The notes beneath the pieces are model-generated. The model saw only the letters and a program-made list of their open reading frames with translations. It was not told the DNA's origin and did no database searches. The position numbers were made by a program, and so were the translations under genes. This document shows positions 7,487 through 15,672 of a stretch of 38,696 bases of DNA, one piece after another (the stretch's first letter is position 1; the number at the start of each line of letters is the position of its first letter). Origin of the DNA: Sporomusa silvacetica DSM 10669 (lineage in GTDB: Bacteria > Bacillota > Negativicutes > Sporomusales > Sporomusaceae); NCBI RefSeq assembly GCF_002257705.1, contig NZ_LSLK01000132.1, positions 1-38,696 on the forward strand, given 5' to 3'.

Positions 7487-9164
7487 AAGTATCCTGGCCT
7501 CCTACCAGATCTCTAACTATAATTTGAATGTCTCCATCTACGACCTTAGAATTGACATATTTTAACCCGTCATCGCTTTTTTGAGGATAATCCAGGTGTT
7601 CCGCAAAACTATGCCAGCGAGTCTCTTTTCTTGCTTTTAAATGGGCAATGACTGACAAACAAAGCGTCAGACGCTCTTTTAACTCATATACAAACAAAAG
7701 CTCATGCATATCCTCAGCAGCTAAGCGGGTGCTCAAGGTAATCAGATCCGTTATTTTCTCCTCCGCCAATTCCAACTGCTTTTCGTTGTATTGATAATGA
7801 CTGCCAATTCCTCCGGCATAAGTATCCATGACTTTTTGCATGGCATCCTCCAACTGCTCTACGGTAAAGCTTTCATTTTTTTCATTTAACAGCGTCTCGA
7901 TTTCCTCTTTTTTTATGGCGGTCAGCACATCGTATTCTATCTTAGCGAAATCAAGTTTACCTTCAGCCCTCATATCTTCAAGGGCTGCTTTTGCCGCTAT
8001 TTCGCCTTCTACCAGAGCCCCTGTCACATATTTTTGTGGACAGCCTCCCGCCACATCGCCCGCAGCATAGAGACCTTTTATGGTTGTTCTTCGTTTCGTA
8101 TCCACCCAATAACCACTGGCCGTGTGGCCACCCACAATATAGGGCTCGGTCCCTTCAATTTCCACATTCTGCTCACTTGGATTTTTTCCTGATTCTATCC
8201 ATTTTAACGTTTGGCTCGGAGCCATATTCAGGTATGCCTTCTTCAGTTCCTCATCCTGCATGGCGGTAATGCCTTTGGTCTTTAAGTAACAGGGCCCTCT
8301 TCCTTCGATCGTTTCTCTTACGGTTCCATATACACGCTCTGAGGTGGTAATGCCATATTTTGTTTCATAAACTTCGTCCCGCGAATTAATCTGCTTGGCT
8401 CCGACGCCCTGGGCTATGGTCCCGGTAGGAGCAATCGTATCTTTACACCGCAGAGCAATGAACCGCATTTCGAAGGTGGTCATTTCCGCACCGTGGCGGA
8501 TACCCATGGCATAGCCTGCACCGGTATTGAAGGGCGGATACCACATTTTATGGCGCGAAAATCCCGGATTGTTCGGCTTATATAAGCCTGCCGCACCGCC
8601 GGTGGCACAGATTACTTTTTTAGCCTTTATACAAAAGAGCACTTCCTTGTCCACATCAATCGCAAAAGCCCCATAGATACGGTTATCTTTGACAATATAA
8701 TCAATGACATTTACATGATTTAATACAGTAACCTTATCGAGCTTATTGACTGCTTCTGCCAGAAGCGGCTTAATATTTTCCCCATTGATTTTAATATTGC
8801 GGTTACCGCGGGCAACATACTCGCCATGTTCATCCTTTAAAATAACCAGACCCATATCCTCGATCCTTTTCGTCACCTTGTTTAAGCCCTGCGACATGGT
8901 AAGGAGCAAGTCTTCCCTAACAATGTGGTCGGCGTCCTTTTTCGCATATTCCACATAATCTTCCGGCCTTCTGCCCTTTACAATATAGGCATTAATGGCA
9001 TTTACGCCGGCCGCAAGACAGCCGCTGCGTTTAATATTGGCCTTTTCAGCAACAATGACGTTGACATCGGAATTCTCAGCAATTGTTAGTGCGGCAAAAC
9101 AGCCTGCCGTCCCACCGCCAATGATGAGGACATCTGTTTCCAGCCGTCTTTCCTCTATACTCAT
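7470..9164 (-). CDS. aprA: Adenylylsulfate (APS) reductase alpha-like flavoprotein
   Basis: 564 residues of the fumarate reductase/APS reductase flavoprotein family. The FAD-binding GGGTAG is at 16-21, followed by AEKANIKRSGCLAAGVNAIN, KVICATGGAAGLYKPN, MGIRHGAEMTTFEMRFIALR and the C-terminal FAD motif GLYAAGDVAGGCPQKYVTGA. The RSGC and ALRCKD blocks match APS reductase rather than fumarate reductase. With AprB it should reduce APS to sulfite and AMP. No CysH or CysC is in the operon, so this pair probably replaces them. Start: ATG 9164 (MSIEERRLETD) is chosen because the family starts there; a GTG at 9185 is possible, and neither has a strong ribosome site. A hairpin with a T-run lies between cysA and this gene. 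Confidence 0.82.
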   Translation of the reverse strand: MSIEERRLETDVLIIGGGTAGCFAALTIAENSDVNVIVAEKANIKRSGCLAAGVNAINAYIVKGRRPEDYVEYAKKDADHIVREDLLLTMSQGLNKVTKRIEDMGLVILKDEHGEYVARGNRNIKINGENIKPLLAEAVNKLDKVTVLNHVNVIDYIVKDNRIYGAFAIDVDKEVLFCIKAKKVICATGGAAGLYKPNNPGFSRHKMWYPPFNTGAGYAMGIRHGAEMTTFEMRFIALRCKDTIAPTGTIAQGVGAKQINSRDEVYETKYGITTSERVYGTVRETIEGRGPCYLKTKGITAMQDEELKKAYLNMAPSQTLKWIESGKNPSEQNVEIEGTEPYIVGGHTASGYWVDTKRRTTIKGLYAAGDVAGGCPQKYVTGALVEGEIAAKAALEDMRAEGKLDFAKIEYDVLTAIKKEEIETLLNEKNESFTVEQLEDAMQKVMDTYAGGIGSHYQYNEKQLELAEEKITDLITLSTRLAAEDMHELLFVYELKERLTLCLSVIAHLKARKETRWHSFAEHLDYPQKSDDGLKYVNSKVVDGDIQIIVRDLVGGQDTYEHID

Positions 9165-9205
9165 TTCACTCACACTACTTTCCACTTATACCAATTGATT
9201 GTCAA

Positions 9206-9252
9206 CAAAAAGGTTAAGCCAAACCCGCTGTACCTGCCGATCCTGCTTAACC
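9206..9252 (-). terminator. Hairpin with T-run between cysA and aprA
   Basis: On the minus strand GGTTAAGC (9245-9252) pairs with GCTTAACC (9212-9219) across a 25-base loop region and is followed by TTTTTG. It sits in the only large gap of the operon and could act as a partial terminator that lowers reductase expression relative to the transporter. Confidence 0.45.
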
Positions 9253-9260
9253 ACTGGCTT

Positions 9261-10334
9261 TTAGATAACATAATCTTCGGGAATGAATATTTTTAAGTCT
9301 TTAGGTTTTACAAATACCTGCTCACCTGACTTTAACGCGAGATCCCGGAATCGTTCCTTACTTAATTCAACTTCTACCATTTCGCTGGTATCTTCTCTTT
9401 TTAATTCAAGATGGACAATCGACCCCACTGCCCTGATAAATAGAATACGCGCCGGAATGAAATCCTGTCCCCTTGGTTCCCGTTCTACCTCAATATTATA
9501 AGGACGCACAAAACTTACAGCCTGCGTATCCAATGTGTTAGCATGTTCAGGCGCTTCTATTTCAATCGAACCAATACTGATCCGGCCTTTATGAATGCGC
9601 CCGCGAAAGAGGTTAACATTTCCTAAAAAATCGTATACAAATGGATTACTGGGATTTTCATATACCTCTTCTGGTGTGCCTAGTTGTTCAATGTGACCAT
9701 CGTTCAGGATTACGATGCGGTCAGCCACGTCTAACGCCTCTTCCTGATCATGGGTGACAAATACACTGGTAACATTCAGTTCATCGTGCAGTTGCCTTAA
9801 CCACCGCCGCAATTCTTTGCGCACTTTGGCATCCAGAGCACCAAACGGTTCATCTAAAAGCAGTACCTCAGGTTCAACAGCAAGTGCCCTGGCTAATGCT
9901 ACTCGTTGCCGTTGCCCACCAGACAGCTGGGTTGGATAGCGGCCTGACATACCCTCAAGTTTTACCAGGCTCAATAATTTTTGAACCTTTTCTCGAATCT
10001 CGTTTTTTGAAGGCCGCAGGTGGCGTGGCCGAACATTTAGGCCAAAAGCAATATTTTCAAAAATAGTCATGTGCCGGAATAAAGCGTAATGCTGAAATAC
10101 AAATCCTACTTGTCTTTGTTGAACATTTCGACTGGCTGTATCCTCACCATGGAAGAGAATGGAGCCTTTGTCAGCTACTTCTAAACCGGCAATAATCCGT
10201 AATAGCGTCGTCTTGCCTGAACCTGATGGCCCTAAAAGTGCCACAAGTTCTCCTGTTGGAATTGTTAGGTTAACATCTTTCAATGCGGTAAACGAACCAA
10301 ACTGTTTATTTATATTGACAATCTCTATACTCAT
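9261..10334 (-). CDS. cysA: Sulfate/thiosulfate ABC transporter ATP-binding protein
   Basis: 357 residues. ATPase of the sulfate importer: Walker A GPSGSGKTT at 35-43, Q-loop VGFVFQHYALF, signature LSGGQRQRVALARAL, Walker B LLLDEPFGALDA, switch VFVTHDQEEALD. A C-terminal TOBE-like domain (from about residue 235) is present, as in CysA/MalK-type importers. Membrane-peripheral on the cytoplasmic side with CysT and CysW. ATG 10334 is 18 bases after the cysW stop. Intact and typical. Confidence 0.95.
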   Translation of the reverse strand: MSIEIVNINKQFGSFTALKDVNLTIPTGELVALLGPSGSGKTTLLRIIAGLEVADKGSILFHGEDTASRNVQQRQVGFVFQHYALFRHMTIFENIAFGLNVRPRHLRPSKNEIREKVQKLLSLVKLEGMSGRYPTQLSGGQRQRVALARALAVEPEVLLLDEPFGALDAKVRKELRRWLRQLHDELNVTSVFVTHDQEEALDVADRIVILNDGHIEQLGTPEEVYENPSNPFVYDFLGNVNLFRGRIHKGRISIGSIEIEAPEHANTLDTQAVSFVRPYNIEVEREPRGQDFIPARILFIRAVGSIVHLELKREDTSEMVEVELSKERFRDLALKSGEQVFVKPKDLKIFIPEDYVI

Positions 10335-10352
10335 TACTTAACCCCCTGTACA

Positions 10353-11240
10353 CTACTCTACCTCAGATTCCTGGCTTTGCTGCTGCACTTTCCACTCGGC
10401 AATATTCTTTACAACTAGAGTTATGATGGCCATCAGTGTCATCAGGGAGGCCACGGCAAACGCCGCGACAAACTGGTATTCGTTGTATAAAATTTCAACA
10501 TGCAAAGGCAAGGTGTTGGTAAGACCACGAATATGTCCTGATACAACCGATACTGCGCCAAATTCACCGACTGCCCTGGCACTTGTAAGAATAACGCCGT
10601 AAATCAGCCCCCATCTGATGTTTGGTAGTGTCACATGCCAAAAAGTTTTCCAGCCGCTTGCGCCGAGTGTCAAAGCCGCTTCTTCTTCGGCTGTTCCCTG
10701 CGCCTGCATGAGTGGAATAAGTTCACGGGCAATAAAAGGAAAGGTAACAAAAACTGTGGCCAAAACAATCCCTGGCACAGCAAAAATAATTTTGATATCA
10801 TGGGCAGACAGCCATGGCCCAAATACACCAGGTTTTCCGAACAAAAACACAAAAATCAGGCCTGCAATAACCGGAGAAACGGCGAACGGCAGGTCAATCA
10901 GGGTAATCAGAAAATTTCTTCCCTTGAATTCAAATTTGGCTATTGCCCAGGCTGCCGCTAATCCAAACAGCGTATTAAGCGGCACAGCAACTACTACTGT
11001 CAGCAAAGTAAGCTGTATGGCAGCCAAAGCATCTGGAGTTGTTATTGCCTTAACATAAAGATCAAGCCCTTGTTCAAACGCCTTGGAAAACACGGCGATA
11101 ACCGGAATAATCAACATCAAACCAAGGAATCCGAGGGCAATTGTTATGAGCAGCCAGCGTACTAGCGGTAGTTCAGTTACTGCGCCTGAAGTCTGCTGTA
11201 AAGTTGCTGTCCCTTTCCGTAGTGCTACATTGCCAGCCAT
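10353..11240 (-). CDS. cysW: Sulfate ABC transporter permease subunit CysW
   Basis: 295 residues, inner-membrane permease with about six helices and the binding-protein-dependent transport EAA loop (EEEAALTLGASGWKTFWHVT LPNIRWGL) that docks onto CysA. Features such as SRAVGEFGAVSVVSGHIRG and TLPLHVEILYNEY are characteristic of CysW. It forms the sulfate channel with CysT. Gap of 21 bases after cysT. Compared with CysT the N-terminus carries about 20 extra polar residues, within the family range. Confidence 0.94.
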   Translation of the reverse strand: MAGNVALRKGTATLQQTSGAVTELPLVRWLLITIALGFLGLMLIIPVIAVFSKAFEQGLDLYVKAITTPDALAAIQLTLLTVVVAVPLNTLFGLAAAWAIAKFEFKGRNFLITLIDLPFAVSPVIAGLIFVFLFGKPGVFGPWLSAHDIKIIFAVPGIVLATVFVTFPFIARELIPLMQAQGTAEEEAALTLGASGWKTFWHVTLPNIRWGLIYGVILTSARAVGEFGAVSVVSGHIRGLTNTLPLHVEILYNEYQFVAAFAVASLMTLMAIITLVVKNIAEWKVQQQSQESEVE

Positions 11241-11261
11241 TATTATCGCCTCTTTCTATAT

Positions 11262-12101
11262 TCATCCATGCCGTTTGCTCTGCCACCATTGCAATATGTT
11301 AATTAAGAACAGCAGGATGAACGAAACAATCAACATGACAGCCGCTATGGCGCTTGCACCGGTATAATCGTATTGTTCAAGCTTTGTCATTATCAGTAGC
11401 GGCGTAATTTCGGTACGCATAGGCATATTGCCGGAGATAAATACAACCGAACCATATTCTCCCAGAGCCCGGGCAAAGGCTAGGGCAAACCCGGTTAAAA
11501 GAGCCGGGAGTACTTCTGGAAAAATAACCTTAGTAAAAGTCTGTAAGCGGCTAGCACCCAAACTGGCCGCCGCCTCTTCTACTTCTCTGTCCAACGTTTG
11601 CAACACAGGTTGAACCATTCGCACTACAAATGGTAATCCAATAAAGGTAAGTGCAATAACAATGCCCAGTGGTGAATAAGCACCCTTAATACCAAGCAAA
11701 GCCAAATATTGACCAATCCAGCCATTCGGAGCATACAGTGTTGTAAGCGTAATACCGGCAACAGCAGTCGGAAGGGCAAATGGCAGATCAACAAGTCCAT
11801 CAATGATCCGCTTGCCGGGAAATGAATAGCGTACAAGTACCCAGGCTACAAGTAAACCAAATACAGCATTAATGGATGCAGCGATCAGCGATGCCCCAAA
11901 GCTTAGTTTATAGGAAGCAACCAATCTTGGTGCTGTGATTACTTCCCAAAAATGTGGCCAGCCCATTCCGAAAGCATTAAGAATAATGGTCGATAACGGA
12001 ATCAACACTAAAAGCCCCAGGTATAGCATGGTAAATCCCATAGTTAGTCCAAAACCAGGCAGTATGCTATGTTTAGTTATTGTCAGGGATTTAAGACTCA
12101 T
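11262..12101 (-). CDS. cysT: Sulfate ABC transporter permease subunit CysT
   Basis: 279 residues, partner permease of CysW. Conserved stretches include DLPFALPTAVAGITLTTLYA, the EAA loop EEAAASLGASRLQTFTKVIF and FARALGEYGSVVFISGNMP with TEITPLLI, all typical of CysT (CysU). About six membrane helices. It starts at ATG 12101, 20 bases after the sbp stop, in the same operon. Confidence 0.95.
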   Translation of the reverse strand: MSLKSLTITKHSILPGFGLTMGFTMLYLGLLVLIPLSTIILNAFGMGWPHFWEVITAPRLVASYKLSFGASLIAASINAVFGLLVAWVLVRYSFPGKRIIDGLVDLPFALPTAVAGITLTTLYAPNGWIGQYLALLGIKGAYSPLGIVIALTFIGLPFVVRMVQPVLQTLDREVEEAAASLGASRLQTFTKVIFPEVLPALLTGFALAFARALGEYGSVVFISGNMPMRTEITPLLIMTKLEQYDYTGASAIAAVMLIVSFILLFLINILQWWQSKRHG

Positions 12102-12121
12102 GATTATTCCCCACTTCGTTA

Positions 12122-13201
12122 CTAATTGGCTTTCGGTGTATAAATCTGATCAAAGAGACCACCATCTTTAAAGTGTTTGTTATGAGCATCCGCCCAGCCA
12201 CCCAAGTCAGTTATTGTAAATAGGTTAAGTTTGGGGAACTGATTGGCATATTTAGCAGCAACGGCTTCCGCCCGTGGCCGGTAATAGTTTTTAGCGGCAA
12301 TTTCCTGACCTTGGTCAGTATATAGATACTCCAAATAGGCTTCAGCTACCTGACGTGTGCCTCTTTTATCAACGATTTTATCAACTACAGCAACTGGCGG
12401 TTCTGCCAGAATACTCACTGACGGTGCCACAATTTCAAATTTGTCTTTACCTAATTCCTTCTCTGCCAATAACGCCTCGTTTTCCCAGGCAAGCAATACA
12501 TCTCCAATACCACGTTCAACAAAAGTAGTTGTTGCTCCCCTGGCCCCAGTATCAAGTACTGGTACATTTTGATATAGTTTAGCGATGAAATCTTTGGCTT
12601 GATTTTCATCATTATTATATTTTTTCAAAGCATAGCCCCAGGCTGCCAGGTGATTCCATCGGGCACCGCCCGAGGTTTTAGGATTGGGAGTAATGACTGC
12701 TACACCAGGTTTAATTAAATCATCCCAGTCTTTAATGTTTTTGGGGTTGCCCTTACGTACTAGGAATACTATGGTAGAAGTATAAGGCGTAGAATTCTGA
12801 GACAGGCGATTTTGCCAATCGTTTAAAATAAGTCCGGCCTTCTGTAATTCATCAATATCCTGCGCTAGAGCTAATGTCACAACATCGGCTTCAATCCCTT
12901 CACGCACTGTGCGTGCTTGAGCGCCTGAGCCGCCATGCGACTGTTGGATGGTAACAGTTTGGCCGGTTTTGTTTTTCCAGTAGGTAGCAAATGCTTCATT
13001 AAATTCTTTGTATAGTTCGCGGGTTGGATCATAAGAAACATTCAGTAGTTTAACCGGTTCAGTAGCTTGTTTGCCTGCTTTATCAGCGGTCGCCTCCTGT
13101 TTGCCGCAACCAGCAAGACTGGTAACTACCAGTGACAACGCAATCACAAGAAGATAGAATTTTACAGACTTTGACCTTTGCTTTGACATTAATTGAAACA
13201 T
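12122..13201 (-). CDS. sbp: Sulfate-binding lipoprotein of the ABC transporter
   Basis: 359 residues. Signal peptide with a lipobox LAGC (C32), so the protein is a membrane-anchored lipoprotein as expected without a periplasm of Gram-negative type or in a diderm Firmicute. The mature part has the sulfate-binding family blocks LLNVSYDPTRELYKEFNEAF, QSHGGSGAQARTV and IADIVTLALAQDIDEL-like ADVVTLALAQDIDEL, then WENEALLAEKELG. It captures sulfate (or thiosulfate) for CysTWA. ATG 13201 has AGGGGAG upstream; an internal ATG five codons later is less well placed. First gene of the operon, with its own promoter and structured leader. Confidence 0.95.
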   Translation of the reverse strand: MFQLMSKQRSKSVKFYLLVIALSLVVTSLAGCGKQEATADKAGKQATEPVKLLNVSYDPTRELYKEFNEAFATYWKNKTGQTVTIQQSHGGSGAQARTVREGIEADVVTLALAQDIDELQKAGLILNDWQNRLSQNSTPYTSTIVFLVRKGNPKNIKDWDDLIKPGVAVITPNPKTSGGARWNHLAAWGYALKKYNNDENQAKDFIAKLYQNVPVLDTGARGATTTFVERGIGDVLLAWENEALLAEKELGKDKFEIVAPSVSILAEPPVAVVDKIVDKRGTRQVAEAYLEYLYTDQGQEIAAKNYYRPRAEAVAAKYANQFPKLNLFTITDLGGWADAHNKHFKDGGLFDQIYTPKAN

Positions 13202-13286
13202 GTTAATCTCCCCTCTAAATCGTTATAATTTAGCCCAGTGCTACTCAGGCTGTAAACCCTATTAGGCCACTTTTTGCCTTCGATGG

Positions 13287-13342
13287 AAAATAAAAATGGC
13301 TAACTACATAATTGTAGTTAGCCTCCAGTTTTCTGGTTAGCT
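13287..13342 (-). promoter_or_regulatory. Two-hairpin leader with terminator in front of sbp (element A)
   Basis: Minus-strand order: GCTAACCAG, AAAA, CTGGAGGCTAAC, then a perfect 11-base stem GGCTAACTACA/TGTAGTTAGCC followed by ATTTTTATTTT. The first hairpin (CCAG-AAAA-CTGG) leads straight into the terminator stem. The upstream GCTAAC repeats the left arm of the terminator, so it could compete for the right arm GTTAGC. This design allows transcription attenuation of the sulfate operon. It does not match the S-box, T-box or other riboswitch sequences that I know. Two relatives occur at 13708-13770 and about 20507-20565. Confidence 0.6.
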
Positions 13343-13364
13343 TTTCTTATTTTGATATGTCCTT

Positions 13365-13393
13365 ATTTTAAGTGGTTTATCCTGTATAGTCAA
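13365..13393 (-). promoter_or_regulatory. Promoter of the sulfate operon
   Basis: TTGACT (13388-13393) and TAAAAT (13365-13370) spaced by 17 bases on the minus strand; transcription would start near 13357, some 15 bases before leader element A and about 155 bases before the sbp start codon. Confidence 0.7.
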
Positions 13394-13556
13394 GAACTTT
13401 TTTCAAAATCCAAAGTTACCATTTCAATCATAGTATCTTTCTCGCTTATAGCTCAACTTTCTTAGCATATTCAATGAAACTTTTCACCAACAGCTTGATT
13501 TCCCGTGAAATAAAGTTCCATATCTTATTCACATCTTAACCTCCCACATATATTGC

Positions 13557-13650
13557 CTAGCTATAAACCAGCCGAATCCATCGACAGATACTTCCAGTTG
13601 GCTTTATCAGCATACCGCTCGATAATCCAGCGAACTGTTTTCCGGCTGGT
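13557..13650 (-). pseudogene. Short C-terminal coding remnant, unidentified
   Basis: Downstream of leader element B, the minus strand has a short open frame ending SRKTVRWIIERYADKANWKY LSMDSAGL and then a stop at about 13557. It looks like the C-terminus of a real protein but has no start and cannot be assigned. It may be what is left of a gene once controlled by the second leader. Confidence 0.25.
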
Positions 13651-13707
13651 TAGGAATAGTCACGTAACCTGGTCCAACCATAACCTCGCCTTGTGCCTGC
13701 TGAAAAC

Positions 13708-13770
13708 AAAGAAAAGGCCAAGTTTAACCCCACAAGGTAAACTTAGCCTTCAGTTCTCTGATCAGCTGCT
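13708..13770 (-). promoter_or_regulatory. Second two-hairpin leader/terminator (element B)
   Basis: Minus-strand order: AGCTGATCAG, AGAA, CTGAAGGC, then stem GGCTAAGTTTA pairing with TAAACTTGGCC (one T-G pair) and TTTTCTTT. The architecture is that of element A: CAG-RRAA-CTG hairpin, AGGC junction, terminator. It starts about 14 bases after the start point predicted from its own promoter. Confidence 0.55.
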
Positions 13771-13790
13771 AATCTATATTGATAATTGTT

Positions 13791-13819
13791 ATTTTATCAT
13801 TCAGTTAGTTATCTGTCAA
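13791..13819 (-). promoter_or_regulatory. Promoter of leader element B
   Basis: TTGACA (13814-13819) and TAAAAT (13791-13796) with a 17-base spacer on the minus strand, an almost perfect vegetative promoter directly before element B. Confidence 0.7.
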
Positions 13820-13945
13820 GCAGCAACCAGCCTGAACTTCTACATTAAAAACCTCTAAAATAGCGGAACGATTGCTCCCTTATATTTCTCGGCTTTGGTG
13901 CAAAAATCTCACTAATCTAAAATTTCCCAGACATTTACCAAAATG

Positions 13946-14132
13946 TTAAGCTACTACACCCATAATTTGATTTATAAATTCAACTTCAGACAGGGCAGAT
14001 TGAATCTCTCCAACCTGCCCCTTTCTAATCATATGCATAGTCTCAATTCCGCAAATTGTTTTCTCTGCAGTTTGTAAACTATTAAATCCCAGCATTAGCT
14101 TAACCTTTCGTTTAATAAACCGATGGTCTTGC
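13946..14132 (-). pseudogene. IS6-family transposase, C-terminal remnant
   Basis: The minus strand reads QDHRFIKRKVKLMLGFNSLQ, then TAEKTICGIETMHMIRKGQ, and ends VEFINQIMGVVA at a stop at 13946. This is the C-terminal end of IS6/IS26-type DDE transposases (HRxIKRRxKPMLGFKS, TAxxTIxGIExMHMIRKGQ). About 60 of 220-230 residues remain. It is joined directly to a nifS fragment at about 14132. A still smaller remnant of a related copy is at 37781-37836. Confidence 0.75.
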
Positions 14133-14337
14133 CACGGTGTTTATTAGCAAAAGCAATGCCTTTTAATGCCCAGTTGTCAGCTTCAGAACCGCCACCAGTA
14201 AAATAAATCTCATCTTTATTGGCATTCAGGGCTTTTGCCACCTGTTCCCTAGCGTGGTCGATGGCATTTTCTGTGACTCGTGACATCTCATAGATAGAAG
14301 ATGGATTTCCAAAATAAGTGTTGCATTCATTAAGGTA
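14131..14337 (-). pseudogene. Cysteine desulfurase (NifS/IscS) fragment
   Basis: The minus-strand stretch YFGNPSSIYEMSRVTENAID, then HAREQVAKALNANKDEIYFT and GGGSEADNWALKG is the N-terminal third of a class V aminotransferase/cysteine desulfurase. The preceding IYLDNAATT segment is replaced by unrelated hydrophobic codons, and the PLP lysine and catalytic cysteine parts are missing because the IS6 remnant follows. It is a dead fragment, interesting only because it lies just upstream of a sulfur operon. Confidence 0.7.
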
Positions 14338-14696
14338 CTGAAAGAGAAATATTATTACAACAATCAAAAATCCAGGCAAAATTAAAAGGACTGAATCCTG
14401 TGCGATACAGAATCCAATCCTCATTAGCTGATTAATTATTTTATCTAACTTTTGGGTACTTCAATATCTAATATATTTATTTTTCCATACAACTACACGA
14501 AATCCCCTATAATTTGATGTAATTGTATAATTGTACTAAACTGCTACGCAGTGGCTCTCCAACTTCAAAAAGTGCTTCGACCCTGATATATCCTCAAGGG
14601 CCGAAGCACTTTTCATATTCTCCCCAGTGTTAAACTAGACTCGAGCCTATGCTCAATATTAACACAAAAGGAGACATTTAAAGAAATCACACAATT
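14338..14696. other. Intergenic region between nifS remnant and gerW
   Basis: AT-rich DNA without a supported gene. It holds the terminator hairpin listed at 14567-14613; nothing else was recognised. Confidence 0.5.
14567..14613. terminator. Bidirectional terminator after gerW
   Basis: Arms AAAAGTGCTTCG (14567-14579) and CGAAGCACTTTT (14602-14613) plus an inner CCCT/AGGG pair; T-runs on both strands. It ends the minus-strand sigma-gerW operon 84 bases after the last stop. Confidence 0.7.
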
Positions 14697-15083
14697 TTAT
14701 TCTTCTAAATTATCATTTTTTTCCTTTTTACAGCAGTTAAACTTTGTAACTATCTCCGGAACCATATCAATCAGTTTTTCAAAACTGCCGCCTTTTTTTA
14801 CTGGCAGCATTTCTACACTGTCACCTTTAATAACAAGTACAGCTGCCGGAGATATTTTTGCGCCGCCGCCACCGCCACCGCCAATTCCCTTACATCCTTT
14901 TTCATCAATGCCATCCCCTCCACCAGTACCAGCGCCAAAGCACACATCAATTAACGGCACTAATGTTGTATCACCGATTTTGACAGGCTCGCCAACAACT
15001 GTCTTGGTAGAAATAAATTTCTCAAAATTTTCGAAGATGACATTTAGATTTTCCTTAACAAAATTCTCAGAATTAGTGGACAT
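14697..15083 (-). CDS. ytfJ: GerW-family sporulation protein (YtfJ)
   Basis: 128 residues with the full family pattern: an N-terminal helix, STKTVVGEPVKIGDTTLVPL, VCFGAGTGGGDG, a glycine run (GIGGGGGGGAKISPAAVLVI) and the KGGSFEKLIDMVPEIV block. GerW/YtfJ is a forespore-expressed cytoplasmic protein needed for proper germination in bacilli; its biochemical role is unclear. It overlaps the preceding DUF2953 gene by 11 bases, as in the ytfI-ytfJ pair of Bacillus. Unusually it is the last gene of an operon headed by an ECF sigma factor. The C-terminus with two cysteines and lysines is variable in the family. Confidence 0.92.
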   Translation of the reverse strand: MSTNSENFVKENLNVIFENFEKFISTKTVVGEPVKIGDTTLVPLIDVCFGAGTGGGDGIDEKGCKGIGGGGGGGAKISPAAVLVIKGDSVEMLPVKKGGSFEKLIDMVPEIVTKFNCCKKEKNDNLEE

Positions 15084-15672
15084 AACTCTTATCCCCCTTA
15101 TTTTTAATTAATTTTATTACTATATTTCTGACAGGTTTAGCTATCAGGAATTTAATAAACAACATAAGAAGCATACCGATTATCATTTTCCCTTGGATTT
15201 TTAGATGTCCTTCGATTATCTCCTCATCAAATATGGGCTGTATATTTACACTGGGTAGATTTATCATCGATATGATACCAATAGCTATAGCCGTATCATA
15301 TGGATTATCTAACCCAATCTTTCCGTGAACTACAAAAGTTTGTGGTTTTATATGATTTATTGTTTCTTTTAAAAAATGAATGACTTTTTTAAGAAGAGCC
15401 GTATCCATAAAATATTCAATAGCAAATCTCTTTTTTTTGCTTGCGTCGGCATTCTCCTTACGTCTAGAAAAGCTAATACTTTTACCTAAAAGCTTTATAT
15501 CGCTGTTAAAGCCGGTTTGGCTGTCATAAATGTAAAATGCCTTTACATAGCCCCACAGCCAGCTTACTTTGATTTTGCCGAAAGACATTACTTGCTTTTG
15601 TCCGACGATACAATATTTTATTGGTGCACTAAGCAGTAGTGCTAGCATCAGAATAAAAATTAGTAGTGTCAT
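15073..15672 (-). CDS. DUF2953 domain-containing protein (YtfI-like)
   Basis: 199 residues. An N-terminal membrane helix (LLIFILMLALLLSAPIKY) is followed by a beta-rich region with VSWLWGYVKAFYIYD, a helical part and the conserved GLDNPYDTAIAIGIISMI block of DUF2953, with a second hydrophobic helix (MIIGMLLMLFIKFLIA) near the C-terminus. Function is unknown; members are regularly next to ytfJ in spore formers, which suggests a spore-membrane role. The start codon overlaps the anti-sigma stop by four bases (ATGA), implying coupled translation. Confidence 0.88.
   Translation of the reverse strand: MTLLIFILMLALLLSAPIKYCIVGQKQVMSFGKIKVSWLWGYVKAFYIYDSQTGFNSDIKLLGKSISFSRRKENADASKKKRFAIEYFMDTALLKKVIHFLKETINHIKPQTFVVHGKIGLDNPYDTAIAIGIISMINLPSVNIQPIFDEEIIEGHLKIQGKMIIGMLLMLFIKFLIAKPVRNIVIKLIKNKGDKSYVH

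Noticed and set aside
13200..13400. S-box, T-box or other named riboswitch upstream of sbp
   Set aside because: The conserved cores (for example the T-box AGGGTGG or S-box GAGGGA pattern) are absent.
13553..13858. 101-codon plus-strand ORF
   Set aside because: It runs antisense through leader element B and its promoter; composition is not protein-like.
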